Source: Bacteroides rodentium JCM 16496 (GTDB taxonomy: Bacteria; Bacteroidota; Bacteroidia; Bacteroidales; Bacteroidaceae). Taken from it: a stretch of DNA of 64,000 nt. The stretch lies in NCBI RefSeq assembly GCF_000614125.1, contig NZ_BAKJ01000018.1, positions 16,100-80,099 of the forward strand. Reading direction: 5' to 3'. Every line of letters begins with the position of its first letter. Position 1 is the stretch's first letter. Under the pieces are notes generated by a model. The model was not told the origin of the DNA. It worked only from the letters and a program-made list of their open reading frames with translations, and made no database searches. Below, piece by piece: positions 48,885-59,374 of the stretch. The position numbers and the translations under genes are program-made.

Positions 48885-51815
48885 ATGAACTTGAAAGAAC
48901 TTCTGTATGCCGTTTTTGTCGGTGTAGTGTGTGGGGCTTGTTCGTCCGATGTGAAACAGCCTGTTGATTGCGTAGACCCGTTCATCGGTACCGGCTTCCA
49001 CGGACATACCTATCCGGGGGCGACTGTGCCTTTCGGGGCAGTGCAACTGAGTCCCGACACGCGTGCCGGAAACTGGGATGCCTGTGCGGGGTACCACTAT
49101 GACGACACCACTTTGAAGGGATTTTCGCATACCCACCTCAGCGGCACCGGCTGCATTGACTTGGGCGACGTCCTGTTTCGCCCCACTACACAAAAGCCGG
49201 ACTTGACGGTCGAAACGCTTTGTCCTCCTGCGGCTTTCAGCCATAAGGAAGAGGAGGCTTCCGCCGGATATTATTCCGTCGTGCTGAAAGAAGAAGGCAT
49301 AAAGGCAGAACTGACGGCAACCGCCCATGCCGGTGTGCACCGCTACACATTCCCCGCTGGAAAGGAAGCGGCTGTCATCATCGACTTGGCACACCTGCTC
49401 GATAACGAACATATCTATGAAGCTACACTGGAACAGACGTCCGACCATGAGATTGCCGGTATGCGCCGCACTAGGGGATGGACGGATAACCAGTATGTCT
49501 ATTTCGTGGCGCAATTCTCTAAACCTTTTAAGACGGTGGACTTTGTGCAGGAACGGAAACCGGTTGCTGCACAGGCAAAATTGACCGGTACCCACTTGCA
49601 GGCTTGCTTGGCTTTTGACAACAGCGACGGAGAACCGTTGGTGGCAAAAGTCGGGCTGTCCGTTGTCAGCGAAAAGAATGCACGTGAAAATTTGGAATCC
49701 GAAGTGGCAGATTTCGATTTCGATGCCGTGCGCAGTGCTGCCCGTACTGCTTGGGAACAGGCACTCTCCACCATTGCGGTAGAAGGCGGCAATGCGGACG
49801 ACAGGAAGATTTTCTATACGGCTTTGTATCATTCGATGGTGGTGCCCAATGTGGTGAGCGATGTGAATGGTGAGTATCGCCGTCACGACATGACGACAGG
49901 CAGGATGCCCGAGGGCAGGAAGCATTACTCCACTTTCTCCTTGTGGGACACTTTCCGTGCTTGGAATCCGCTGATGACACTACTCGATGCCGGATTGGTG
50001 AATGACATGGTGAACTCTTTCCTGGATATTTATGACGCTTCGGGCGAACTTCCCATCTGGCCCCTTTCTGCCGGGGAGACGGGGACGATGATAGGCTATC
50101 ACTCCGCTTCTGTCATAGCAGATGCTTATCTGAAAGGCATTCGTGGGTTTGATGCCGAGAAAGCGCTGGAAGCAATGGTAGCCTCTGCCGAGAAGAACGA
50201 AAAAGGGGCGGACTACTATGTGCGGAACGGTTTCATCCCCTCGAACATCAAGCGGGAATCTATTTCTTGCCTGCTGGAATTTGCCTACGATGACTGGTGC
50301 ATAGCCCGCATGGCGCAAGAGATGGGGAAAGAAGATATTTGCAAGACATTCATTGCACGTTCGCAAAACTATGTGAATGTGTTTGATGGGGCTACCAAGT
50401 TTTTCCGTCCCAAACGGATGGATGGCAATTGGGAAGCACCGTTCAAGCCGTTGGCGGTGGGACGTGCCTATACGGAGGCCACTGCCTGGCAATATCGTTT
50501 CTTTGTGCCGCATGATGTGAACGGCATGATGCAGCTGTTTGGCGGCAAGGATGAGTTTGTAGTGGCACTCGATTCCATATTCTCTTCGGACTTGAAGCTG
50601 GAAGGGGAACTTTCGGACATCACCGGCTTGATAGGCCAGTATGTGCATGGCAATGAGCCGAGCCATCATATCGCTTATCTGTATGACTATGTCGGCCAGC
50701 CTTGGAAAACCCAGGAGCTGACACGCCGGTTGCTGCGTGAGATGTATGCACCCACTCCCGAAGGCATCATCGGTAACGAAGATTGCGGGCAGATGTCGGC
50801 ATGGTACATCCTTTCAAGTCTGGGCTTCTATTCCGTGTGTCCCGGTAGCAATGAATTTGCACTGACCACGCCGCTGTTTGATAAGGCGGTGATAAGGCTG
50901 GCCAACGGAAAGACATTGTCTGTGCTTGCCAACAATCCGGAAAAGAATATCTACGTAAACAAGGTAGAACTGAATGGAGAAGCCATAGAGGGTAACTTCA
51001 TTACCTATGAACAGCTGATGGAAGGGGGCGAATTGCGTTTTACGCTGACAGACAAGCCGGACATGTCCCGGGGAGTTTCGGAAGAATCGGCACCTTACTC
51101 TTATACGAAAGAAAAGGTGGTATCTGTGCCATACGTGGACAAAGACCTGAATCTGTTTATGGACAAGATTACGGTAGCACTGGCCACGGTAACGGCAGGA
51201 GCGGAAGTGAGATATACGCTGGATGGAAGCGAACCTACAGAACTGTCACCGCTCTATGAGAAGCCGCTGGAACTGGATAGGACGACTCCCATAAAGGCGA
51301 AAGGGTTCAAGGACGGATTCCGCCCAAGCCATACACTCTCCATCATGGCCACCAAGGCTGAGATGAAACCGGCACTTGCCGTCCGTCCTGTGCGGAACGG
51401 CACATCCTACAAATATTTCGAGGGTACTTACCGGAAGGTGGCGGATATAGAGAAGAGTCCGTTACTTGACACCGGTATCATGGCAGAACCTTCCATCAAG
51501 GAGGCACGTCAGGAAGACCACTTCGGCTATATCTTCTCCGGCTTGATAGAGGTGCCCGAAGATGGAATCTACACCTTTATGACTCGTTCGGATGATGGCA
51601 GCGTATTGTACATTGATGATGAGATGGTGGTGAATAACGATGGTTCGCACGCCGCTATTCCTGCTACGGGGGCTGTGGCACTGAAGAAAGGATTCCATGC
51701 TTACAAGCTGTATTACTTTGAGGATTACGAAGGAGAAGAGCTGGGTTGGGGCTGGAAACTTCCTTCGGCACAGGAGCTGTCACCTATTCCTGCTTCTGCA
51801 TTGTATGTGAAATAG
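48885..51815 (+). CDS. GH92 alpha-mannosidase with chitobiase-like and PA14 domains
   Basis: 976 residues, intact. Signal/lipobox (VCGAC). GH92 core: DPFIGTGFHGHTYPGATVPFG, GFSHTHLSGTGCIDLGDV, HSMVVPNVVSDVNGEYR, FSLWDTFRAWNPL, GNEDCGQMSAWYILSSLGFY (acidic catalytic region), TTPLFDKAVIRL. After about residue 725 comes a chitobiase C-terminal-like domain (YTLDGSEPTELSPLYEKPL), then a PA14 domain (KYFEGTYRKVADIE, DGIYTFMTRSDDGSVLYIDDEMVVNNDG, GFHAYKLYYFED). GH92 enzymes are calcium-dependent exo-alpha-mannosidases, mostly alpha-1,2 or 1,3. The PA14 part is also found on the metallophosphoesterase at 59375-60823. Confidence 0.95.
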   Translation: MNLKELLYAVFVGVVCGACSSDVKQPVDCVDPFIGTGFHGHTYPGATVPFGAVQLSPDTRAGNWDACAGYHYDDTTLKGFSHTHLSGTGCIDLGDVLFRPTTQKPDLTVETLCPPAAFSHKEEEASAGYYSVVLKEEGIKAELTATAHAGVHRYTFPAGKEAAVIIDLAHLLDNEHIYEATLEQTSDHEIAGMRRTRGWTDNQYVYFVAQFSKPFKTVDFVQERKPVAAQAKLTGTHLQACLAFDNSDGEPLVAKVGLSVVSEKNARENLESEVADFDFDAVRSAARTAWEQALSTIAVEGGNADDRKIFYTALYHSMVVPNVVSDVNGEYRRHDMTTGRMPEGRKHYSTFSLWDTFRAWNPLMTLLDAGLVNDMVNSFLDIYDASGELPIWPLSAGETGTMIGYHSASVIADAYLKGIRGFDAEKALEAMVASAEKNEKGADYYVRNGFIPSNIKRESISCLLEFAYDDWCIARMAQEMGKEDICKTFIARSQNYVNVFDGATKFFRPKRMDGNWEAPFKPLAVGRAYTEATAWQYRFFVPHDVNGMMQLFGGKDEFVVALDSIFSSDLKLEGELSDITGLIGQYVHGNEPSHHIAYLYDYVGQPWKTQELTRRLLREMYAPTPEGIIGNEDCGQMSAWYILSSLGFYSVCPGSNEFALTTPLFDKAVIRLANGKTLSVLANNPEKNIYVNKVELNGEAIEGNFITYEQLMEGGELRFTLTDKPDMSRGVSEESAPYSYTKEKVVSVPYVDKDLNLFMDKITVALATVTAGAEVRYTLDGSEPTELSPLYEKPLELDRTTPIKAKGFKDGFRPSHTLSIMATKAEMKPALAVRPVRNGTSYKYFEGTYRKVADIEKSPLLDTGIMAEPSIKEARQEDHFGYIFSGLIEVPEDGIYTFMTRSDDGSVLYIDDEMVVNNDGSHAAIPATGAVALKKGFHAYKLYYFEDYEGEELGWGWKLPSAQELSPIPASALYVK

Positions 51816-51832
51816 TCAAAAAACAGATAACC

Positions 51833-52702
51833 ATGAAGAAAATAGCTTTATTACTTTTCCCGCTTCTGCTCGCATCGTGCGGACAGGAGAAACAGGACAA
51901 GCCTGCCGTACAGGAATCTACTATGAATGTGATGTCTTTCAATATAAGGTATGACAATCCGGAAGACAGCCTGAACAATTGGCAGTACAGGAAAGACCGT
52001 GCGGCCAATGCCATCCGCTTTTATGATGCGGACATTGTGGGCACGCAGGAGGTGCTGCACAACCAGTTGCAGGACTTGCAGCAGCGCCTTCCGGATTATG
52101 GAGTGATAGGTGTGGGTCGCACAGATGGTAAGGAAAAAGGAGAATATAGCGCGCTCTGGTATAAGAAAGAGCGTTTTGAGGTACTTGATTCCGGCACATT
52201 CTGGCTGAGCGAAACGCCCGAAGTGGCAGGTTCCAAAGGTTGGGACGGTGCTTGTGAACGTGTTGCCTCATGGGCGAAATTGAAGGACAAGGTTTCGGGC
52301 AAGGAGTGCCTGGCCATGAACACGCACTTGGATCATGTGGGCGTTGTGGCACGCCGCGAGGGAATCAGCCTTATCTTGAATAAAGTGAAAGAATTGGGTA
52401 ACGGGATGCCGGTGGTGCTGACCGGAGACTTTAACTCTACACCGGAGTCGGATGTCATCAAGCATATCACCAACCCGGAAGACCCGGGACATCTGACGGA
52501 TGCACGCACGGTGTCGCCCGTGGTATATGGACCTGCATGGAGTTTCCACGATTTCGGCAGCATTCCCTACGAACGTCGTTCACTGATAGATTATGTGTTT
52601 GTGGGCAACGGATGGAAAGTGCTGAAATATGGTGTGCTGGCCGAGACGGAAAACGGGGCTTTCTTGTCGGACCATGCTCCGGTGCTGGTGACGGTAGAAT
52701 GA
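51833..52702 (+). CDS. EEP-family phosphodiesterase-type lipoprotein, second copy
   Basis: 289 residues from ATG 51833 (MKKIALLLFPLLLASCG, lipobox LASC); upstream in-frame ATGs lie inside the GH92 gene. Catalytic motifs intact: MSFNIRYD, DIVGTQEV, MNTHLDHVGVVAR, LTGDFNSTPESD, RSLIDYVFVG and SDHAPVLV. Of the two active EEP proteins in the locus this one is predicted to be lipid-anchored. It sits 17 bp after GH92 and is likely cotranscribed. Confidence 0.92.
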   Translation: MKKIALLLFPLLLASCGQEKQDKPAVQESTMNVMSFNIRYDNPEDSLNNWQYRKDRAANAIRFYDADIVGTQEVLHNQLQDLQQRLPDYGVIGVGRTDGKEKGEYSALWYKKERFEVLDSGTFWLSETPEVAGSKGWDGACERVASWAKLKDKVSGKECLAMNTHLDHVGVVARREGISLILNKVKELGNGMPVVLTGDFNSTPESDVIKHITNPEDPGHLTDARTVSPVVYGPAWSFHDFGSIPYERRSLIDYVFVGNGWKVLKYGVLAETENGAFLSDHAPVLVTVE

Positions 52703-52717
52703 AATGATATGTCGTAA

Positions 52718-52796
52718 TTCACCACAGAGGACACAGAGTTTTTTTGAATTATGAATTAAGAGAAGAATTTGTGTCAATCTGGAAATTTGTGGTGAA
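52718..52796. repeat. CACAGAGGACACAGAG-type intergenic repeat with inverted ends
   Basis: TTCACCACA (52718-52726) and TGTGGTGAA (52788-52796) are perfect inverted repeats. The left one continues into GAGGACACAGAG, a word I recall between genes in many bacteria. It lies between the EEP and alkaline phosphatase genes. Confidence 0.55.
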
Positions 52797-52813
52797 AAAT
52801 AAAAAATAAAAAG

Positions 52814-53955
52814 ATGAAAAGAATAGCAAAGATAAGTGTATGGGCACTTTTGGCAATCGTGTTGCTGCCCGTTGGAACATCGGCACAAAGCCGCCGTGAC
52901 AAAGAACAGACCTACGTGTTGGAACAACCGTATGAAGTGACCAAAATAACACCTCCGCAAGGCAAGAAGGTGAAGAACGTCATCCTGATGATTGGCGACG
53001 GGATGAGCTTGATGCACGTCTATTCGGCATGGACGCAAACAGGGGAAAGCTTTTTCTGGACAACTGCCAGGCGGTGGGTTTGTCTAAGACTTATTGTGCC
53101 GACAAGCTGATTACGGACTCCGGTGCCGGAGGAACGGCGATTGCCACCGGACAAAAGACCAATTACCACTATGTGGGAGTGGATACGGAAGGGCGACCTT
53201 TGAAATCTCTGATTGATTTGGCTTCGGAAAAAGGAAAATCAACGGGTCTGGCAGTGACCTGCCGCCTGTGGGATGCCACTCCTGCCGACTTCTGCTGTCA
53301 CAACAAGGACAGGGATGCAGAAGAGGATGTGGTGACGGGATATGTGGATTGCAAGGCCGACTATGTGTTTGGTGGCGGTGCACAATACTTCGAGAACCGG
53401 AAGGACGGACGCAATTTGTTTGAAGAACTGCGTACGAAGGGCTTCCAGACACCCCGCACTTGGGACGAACTGGCGGCTATAGGGAGTGGCAAGGTGTTTG
53501 CAGTGCCTTATCCAAAGGATACACCTCTTCCGGCAGAGCGTGGCGACCTCTTGGCGCGTGCATCCTTGAAAGGTATCGAATTACTGAATCAGAACAAGAA
53601 AGGGTTCTTCATGATGATAGAGGGCTCGCAGTTGGATGATTACGGACATTTCAACGACCTGGACTTGCTGATGCAGGAAACGCACGACTTTGACCGTACC
53701 ATCGGAGCTATCTATGAATGGGCTGCCAAGGACGGCGAAACGCTGGTTGTAGTGACGGCCGACCATGAAACCGGAGGACTTACGCTTGTGGACGGCGATT
53801 TGAAACAAGGCAAGATTGTCTGCAAGTTTTCCACCGGCAGCCATAGCGGTGTGATGGTGCCTGTATATGCTTTTGGTCCCGGAGCGGAAGATTTTACCGG
53901 AATCTATGAGAATACGGCCATCTTTGATAAAATAAAGAAGTTGCTTAAATTATAA
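52814..53955 (+). CDS. Alkaline phosphatase (PhoA-type fold), exported (one apparent base missing)
   Basis: About 380 residues. Signal peptide ends GTSAQ. Metal and active-site motifs: NVILMIGDGMSL (Asp ligand), ITDSGAGGTAIATGQKT (Ser nucleophile), MMIEGSQLDDYGH, VVTADHETGG and STGSHSGVMVPVYAFGPG (His ligands). The frame breaks near 53033, between SAWT and ANRGKLFLDNCQ, and is restored by one base. It would remove phosphate from sugar phosphates produced by the phosphodiesterases of this locus. Confidence 0.93.
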
Positions 53956-53974
53956 CCAAATAACTCTATTTCCC

Positions 53975-55578
53975 ATGCTGAAACATGTTTTATTGGCAGG
54001 TCTGTTGTCGCTCTCGGCGGGTTCGTCGCTCAATGCCCAGAGCTGTGGCAATGATGAAAAGTATCATTTGCCTTATAAAAATACGTATGTAAAAGAACCG
54101 TTGGTCACAGAAAACGAATATCGTGTGGCAAAACCTGAGACGATTGTGCCGAAAAGCTTCGAGGAAGCCCGGCAGATTCTTCCCAATCCCATTTGGGGCG
54201 GACACGAGAAAGAACTTGAAATGTATTGGAAGGCATGGGAAATAGCTATCGGCAATATCCGTGCTCCTCAAGCAGGCTCGGGTTTTGTCTCAAGCTATTT
54301 GGATACAGCTTATAATGGTAATATCTTTATGTGGGATTCCTCTTTCATTCTGATGTTTGCCCGTTATGGTACCCGTTTCTTTCCTTTCCAGAATACGCTG
54401 AACAACTTTTACGCCAAGCAGCATCCCGACGGTTTCATTTGCCGTGAAATAAAGGCGGATGGTGCCGATTGCTTCGAACGCTATGATCCGGTGAGTACCG
54501 GACCGAACTTGATGCCTTGGTGTGAGATGGTCTATTTCCATCAGTTTGGTGATACGGAACGCCTGCACAAGATATTTCCGGTACTTTGTGCTTATTATAA
54601 GTGGCTGAAATTGAACCATACCTGGAGAAATGGAACCTACTGGTCAAGCGGATGGGGAACCGGTATGGATAATATGCCCCGTGTTCCGTCGGAATATAGC
54701 CCTATCTACAGTCACGGGCATATGATTTGGCTGGATACAAACCTACAGCAATTATTTACTGCCAATTTACTACTTGAGATGGGATTTTATCTGGAACGTT
54801 GGCAAGAGATAGAAGAGTTTGAAGACGAAGCAAGATGCTGGGAAAATATATCCACGACAATCTTTGGGATGAAAAGACCGGTTTCCTCTACGACCAGTAT
54901 GCTGACGGTACGCTCTGTACAACCAAGGGAATAGGTGCCTATTGGGCTCTGTTTACTGATGTATTGGATTCTGTACAGTTGGACCGCATGGTGAAGGAAT
55001 TGGATAATCCTGCCACATTCAACCGGAAACACCGTATTCCTTCTTTGTCTGCCGATAATCCCAAGTACAAGGAGAATGGCCGTTATTGGCAGGGTGGCGT
55101 ATGGCCGGGAACTAATTACATGGTGATGCAGGGTCTTGTGCAGAAAGGTTATGGTAAACTGGCACGGGAGATTTGTTTGAATCATTATGCCCAGGTATTT
55201 GAGGTCTATAAGAAGACTGGAACTTTTTGGGAATATTATGCTCCGGAAAGTGCTGAGCCGGGATTTATGGCAAGGGATAATTTTGTGGGTTGGGCAGGAC
55301 TTCCTCCTATTGCCGAATTGATAGAATTTATTATCGGTATTCGGGGAGATTATGCCAAAAAGCAGATTATCTGGGATATGAATTTGACGGAGACTAACGG
55401 CATAGAACGCTATCCTTTTGGTCCCGAAGGGCTTATCTCCTTAAAAGCTGAGGCACGCCGTTCGGCAAGTGATGAACCTCGTATTACAGTAGATTCCAAT
55501 ATCGATTTTGAACTGTGTGTACTCTATGGTGGAAAAGAGAAAAAGATAAATGTGACATCCGGTAAGCATACCTATTAA
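53975..55578 (+). CDS. GH63/MGH1-like glycoside hydrolase (one apparent base missing)
   Basis: About 534 residues. Signal peptide ends GSSLNAQ. An (alpha/alpha)6 barrel of the mannosylglycerate-hydrolase/GH63 type: [87 protein letters not shown]. The last third lies in another frame, joined near 54833 where one missing base would give [20 protein letters not shown]. By family it cleaves an alpha-linked glucosyl or mannosyl residue; the substrate here is unknown. Confidence 0.88.
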
Positions 55579-55592
55579 AGAAGACATCAATC

Positions 55593-57044
55593 ATGAAAAA
55601 CAATATGTCAAGACGCCAATTTCTGAAGACTGGCGGGCTTGCCTTGGCTGCTATGACCTTTCAGCCCGCTTCCGTATTATCTTCATCCGGGATTTTGAGC
55701 CGGAGATATGTTTCGTTGCGTCCTTCTGCAAGCAAAAGGAGCTTCATTTCGAAGGCAGTAGATGCTGCCATTGAAGAAGCAAAGCCTAAAATAAAGGACG
55801 AGAAGTTGCGTTGGATGTTCGAGAACTGTTTTCCCAATACGCTTGACACTACTGTCAGATATAGAGTGAAAAATGGCCGACCAGATACTTTCGTCATTAC
55901 AGGTGATATAGATGCCATGTGGCTGCGCGACTCTTCAGCGCAAGTATGGCCCTATCTGCCGTTGATGAAGAAAGATAAGGACTTGCAGCTGATGGTGGCA
56001 GGACTTGTCAACAGACAGACTGAATGTATCTTGATAGACCCGTATGCCAATGCCTTCAACGACGGGCCGTTGGGCAGCTATTGGGAAACCGACCATACAC
56101 AACATATGGTTAAGGAACTGCATGAACGCAAATGGGAGATAGATTCTTTGTGCTATCCCATTCGTTTGGCCTATCATTATTGGCAATACACGGAAGACAC
56201 GTCTGTGTTCGATGAAAATTGGCATAAAGCTATGCTGCTGGTGGTCAAGACCTTTAAAGAGCAACAGAGGAAACAAGACTTAGGACCTTATAGCTTTACG
56301 CGCGATTGCGACCGCCCTACAGATTCGCAGATTAACAACGGATGGGGGGCACCGGTAAAGCCGGTCGGCTTAATCGTTTCTTCTTTCCGTCCGTCAGATG
56401 ATGCTACACAATACGGTTTTCTGATTCCTTCTAATATGTTTGCGGTTGTGTCATTGCGCCAATTGGCTGAGATAGAGGATAAAGTTTATGGAAACAAGGA
56501 CTTCTCCGGCGAATGTATAGCACTGGCAGATGAAGTGGATGCAGCTATCCGCAGGTATGGTACTTTCAATCATCCGGTTTGTGGACGTATTTATGCTTTT
56601 GAGGTCGACGGTTTTGGTAACGCGCTTTGTATGGACGATGCCAATGTACCCAGTTTGTTGGCTGCGCCTTATCTGGGTTATTGCTCTTTTAAAGATGCGA
56701 TTTACCAGAATACCCGCAAAATGATATGGAGTGACAATAATCCTTATTTCTTTAAAGGAAAAGCCGGCGAAGGGGTAGGAGGCCCTCATGTGGGACTGAA
56801 TTATATCTGGCCGATGAGCATCATTATGAAGGCTTTTACAACGGATGATTCCGAAGAAATACGTGCTTGTCTGAAGCAACTTCGTGATACGGACGGGGGG
56901 ACGGGCTTTATGCATGAGTCTTTCCATTCGGAGGATGCCGCGGACTTTACTCGTTCCTGGTTTGCCTGGACAAATACTTTGTTCGGTGAACTGATACTGA
57001 AGACAGTCAAGGAATATCCCAACTTATTATCCCAAATACTATGA
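55593..57044 (+). CDS. GH125 exo-alpha-1,6-mannosidase with Tat signal
   Basis: 483 residues, intact. N-terminal twin-arginine motif [15 protein letters not shown] indicates export in folded form. GH125 signatures: [110 protein letters not shown]. The known activity of the family is removal of alpha-1,6-linked mannose. It overlaps the GH20 gene by four bases (ATGA). Confidence 0.95.
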   Translation: MKNNMSRRQFLKTGGLALAAMTFQPASVLSSSGILSRRYVSLRPSASKRSFISKAVDAAIEEAKPKIKDEKLRWMFENCFPNTLDTTVRYRVKNGRPDTFVITGDIDAMWLRDSSAQVWPYLPLMKKDKDLQLMVAGLVNRQTECILIDPYANAFNDGPLGSYWETDHTQHMVKELHERKWEIDSLCYPIRLAYHYWQYTEDTSVFDENWHKAMLLVVKTFKEQQRKQDLGPYSFTRDCDRPTDSQINNGWGAPVKPVGLIVSSFRPSDDATQYGFLIPSNMFAVVSLRQLAEIEDKVYGNKDFSGECIALADEVDAAIRRYGTFNHPVCGRIYAFEVDGFGNALCMDDANVPSLLAAPYLGYCSFKDAIYQNTRKMIWSDNNPYFFKGKAGEGVGGPHVGLNYIWPMSIIMKAFTTDDSEEIRACLKQLRDTDGGTGFMHESFHSEDAADFTRSWFAWTNTLFGELILKTVKEYPNLLSQIL

Positions 57045-59362
57045 AGATAAGATATTGGTTACTGGCTATGTCATTCTTTTTTCTCTCTTGTGGGAGAGTG
57101 GCTGATGATGTAGCGACAAACTATGGTATTATACCCATGCCGAATGAACTTGCTCCAATGCAGGGAGTGTATGTCCTGCAAGGGGAAAAAACAGTGGCTG
57201 TCCCTTCCGGGGAAGCCGCGATGAAAGTTTTTCATTATTTGGAGGATGCGTTGAAAAACACCTCTGTAACGCTGAAGGGTATTTCGGAAACGGGAAAGGC
57301 TGATATTTGCTTATCCATAGATAATTCCTTGCCCGATGAGGCCTATACATTGGAGGTTTCTTCCGATAGGATAAATATATCTTCCAATGAAACTGCCGCC
57401 GGATTTTTTTATGGTGTCCAGTCTTTGCTGCAACTCATGCCGGCAGCCATTTATGATGGTGACCGGAAATACGAGGAAAAGATTAGGATTCCTGCTGTCA
57501 GCATTACGGATGCTCCCCGTTTTCCTCATCGTGGGGCTATGATGGATGTAGGACGTAATTTTCTGCCAAAAGAGGAAGTGCTGAAGTTTCTTGATTTGAT
57601 GGCATTCTATAAATTGAATAAATTCCATTTTCATCTGACAGATGACCAAGGATGGAGAATAGAAATAAAGAAATACCCGAAACTGACTGAAATAGGTTCT
57701 TATCGTAAACAGACTCAGATAGGACACTCTGATTATTATTTTCCACGGCGTTACGATGGAAAAGAAAAGAGAGGCTATTATACGCAGGAAGAAATAAAGG
57801 AAATTGTGAAGTATGCATCCGACCGTTTCATTACGGTCATTCCCGAAATTGAAATGCCGGGACATGCATCCGCAGCACTGGCTTCCTATCCGGAACTTTC
57901 TTGCGGACTGGGAAAGACTTATGTGGTGCGTGATTATTTTGATGTTTTTGATGAGGTCTATTGTCCCAAAGAGCATACTTTTGAGTTTCTGGAAGATGTG
58001 CTGACGGAAGTTATGGAACTCTTCCCCAGCCATTATATCCACATTGGTGGAGATGAGTGCCCCAAGAAAGCATGGAAGAAGTGTGCCCATTGCCAGCATT
58101 TGATGAAGCGGGAAGGTCTGCCCGATGAAGAAGCTCTGCAAAGTTGGTTTATCCATCGGATTGAGCAATTTGTGAACAGTAAAGGGCGTGACATCATCGG
58201 GTGGGATGAGATTCTGGAAGGAGGGCTTGCCCCTAATGCTACCGTCATGTCATGGCGTGGCGAAAAAGGAGGCATCGAAGCGGCTCACCAACGGCATAAG
58301 GTCATTATGACACCCGGCAAAAAGTGTTATTTGGATTACTACCAGGAAAGTCCGGAATTCGCCCCGTTGGCTATCGGCGGTTTCCTTCCGTTGGATACGG
58401 TGTACAATTATAACCCGCTTCCTGCCGAGCTGACTCCGGAAGAACAAGCTTATATAATAGGTGTACAAGCCAATATCTGGGGAGAGTATATACAGACTCC
58501 CGAGTATTTTGAATATATGGCTTTCCCCCGTTTGCTGGCTATGTCAGAGGTGCAATGGACACAGCCGGAACATAAGGACTTCGAATCGTTTGCCCGCAGG
58601 CTGGATAAGGAGTTTGAACGATTGGATGATTGCGGAGTGAATGCTTGCCGCAACTTCTATGAAGTCAATCAGACTGGTGCGTGGAACAAGTCGCAACAGA
58701 CTTATGAGGTGACTTTGAACACCTTCTGTCCGGATGCTGATATTTACTATGCCGTAAATGATTCAACGGTCAACACTTCATCTTCCCTTTATGAGACTCC
58801 GATACCGTTGGACGAGGATGCAACTGTTTATTCGGCAGTTTACAGAGACGGTAAGCCGCTGGGGAAAGTGACCCGCAAGAGTTTTGCTGTAAACAAGGCA
58901 ACCGGATGTGACTATACTTGTAATCCTGAAGCAGGATGGGAACACTTGAATAAAGGCTTCGGGCTGACTGATGGACGACGTGGCTATGCCCGCGACATGC
59001 GTCGCTGGATTAGCTTCTACCAGGATACCGTACAGATTGTAGTGGAACTGAAGAAACCTCAAAAAGTCAAGGAAGTTGCCTTTTCTTCTTTATGGCGGCC
59101 GGTAAATGAGATATGGCCGGCAAGAGCGATGGGTGTCTCTGTTTCAATGGATGGTCAGACTTTTATTCCGGTGGGCACTAAACGGCTGACTTATGATTTT
59201 ACCTTGACGGAAGGTATCCGCTTCCCGGCATCTCTTTCATTTGCCGAAACGGAAGCTGCATTTGTCCGCTTGGAATTATTGAGTGGTGGCTTGTGCCCGA
59301 AAGGATATTTTCATGAAGGGTTGCAGAGTGAGTTGGCAATAGATGAAATAGAAATATATTAA
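57041..59362 (+). CDS. GH20 beta-N-acetylhexosaminidase
   Basis: 773 residues, intact. Lipobox-like LSCG near residue 17. GH20b domain, then the barrel: [75 protein letters not shown] (catalytic Asp-Glu pair), [29 protein letters not shown]. The C-terminus has a chitobiase-like domain and a galactose-binding-like module ([26 protein letters not shown]). Releases terminal beta-GlcNAc or GalNAc. Confidence 0.95.
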   Translation: MKIRYWLLAMSFFFLSCGRVADDVATNYGIIPMPNELAPMQGVYVLQGEKTVAVPSGEAAMKVFHYLEDALKNTSVTLKGISETGKADICLSIDNSLPDEAYTLEVSSDRINISSNETAAGFFYGVQSLLQLMPAAIYDGDRKYEEKIRIPAVSITDAPRFPHRGAMMDVGRNFLPKEEVLKFLDLMAFYKLNKFHFHLTDDQGWRIEIKKYPKLTEIGSYRKQTQIGHSDYYFPRRYDGKEKRGYYTQEEIKEIVKYASDRFITVIPEIEMPGHASAALASYPELSCGLGKTYVVRDYFDVFDEVYCPKEHTFEFLEDVLTEVMELFPSHYIHIGGDECPKKAWKKCAHCQHLMKREGLPDEEALQSWFIHRIEQFVNSKGRDIIGWDEILEGGLAPNATVMSWRGEKGGIEAAHQRHKVIMTPGKKCYLDYYQESPEFAPLAIGGFLPLDTVYNYNPLPAELTPEEQAYIIGVQANIWGEYIQTPEYFEYMAFPRLLAMSEVQWTQPEHKDFESFARRLDKEFERLDDCGVNACRNFYEVNQTGAWNKSQQTYEVTLNTFCPDADIYYAVNDSTVNTSSSLYETPIPLDEDATVYSAVYRDGKPLGKVTRKSFAVNKATGCDYTCNPEAGWEHLNKGFGLTDGRRGYARDMRRWISFYQDTVQIVVELKKPQKVKEVAFSSLWRPVNEIWPARAMGVSVSMDGQTFIPVGTKRLTYDFTLTEGIRFPASLSFAETEAAFVRLELLSGGLCPKGYFHEGLQSELAIDEIEIY

Positions 59363-59374
59363 TCTCAAGAAATT

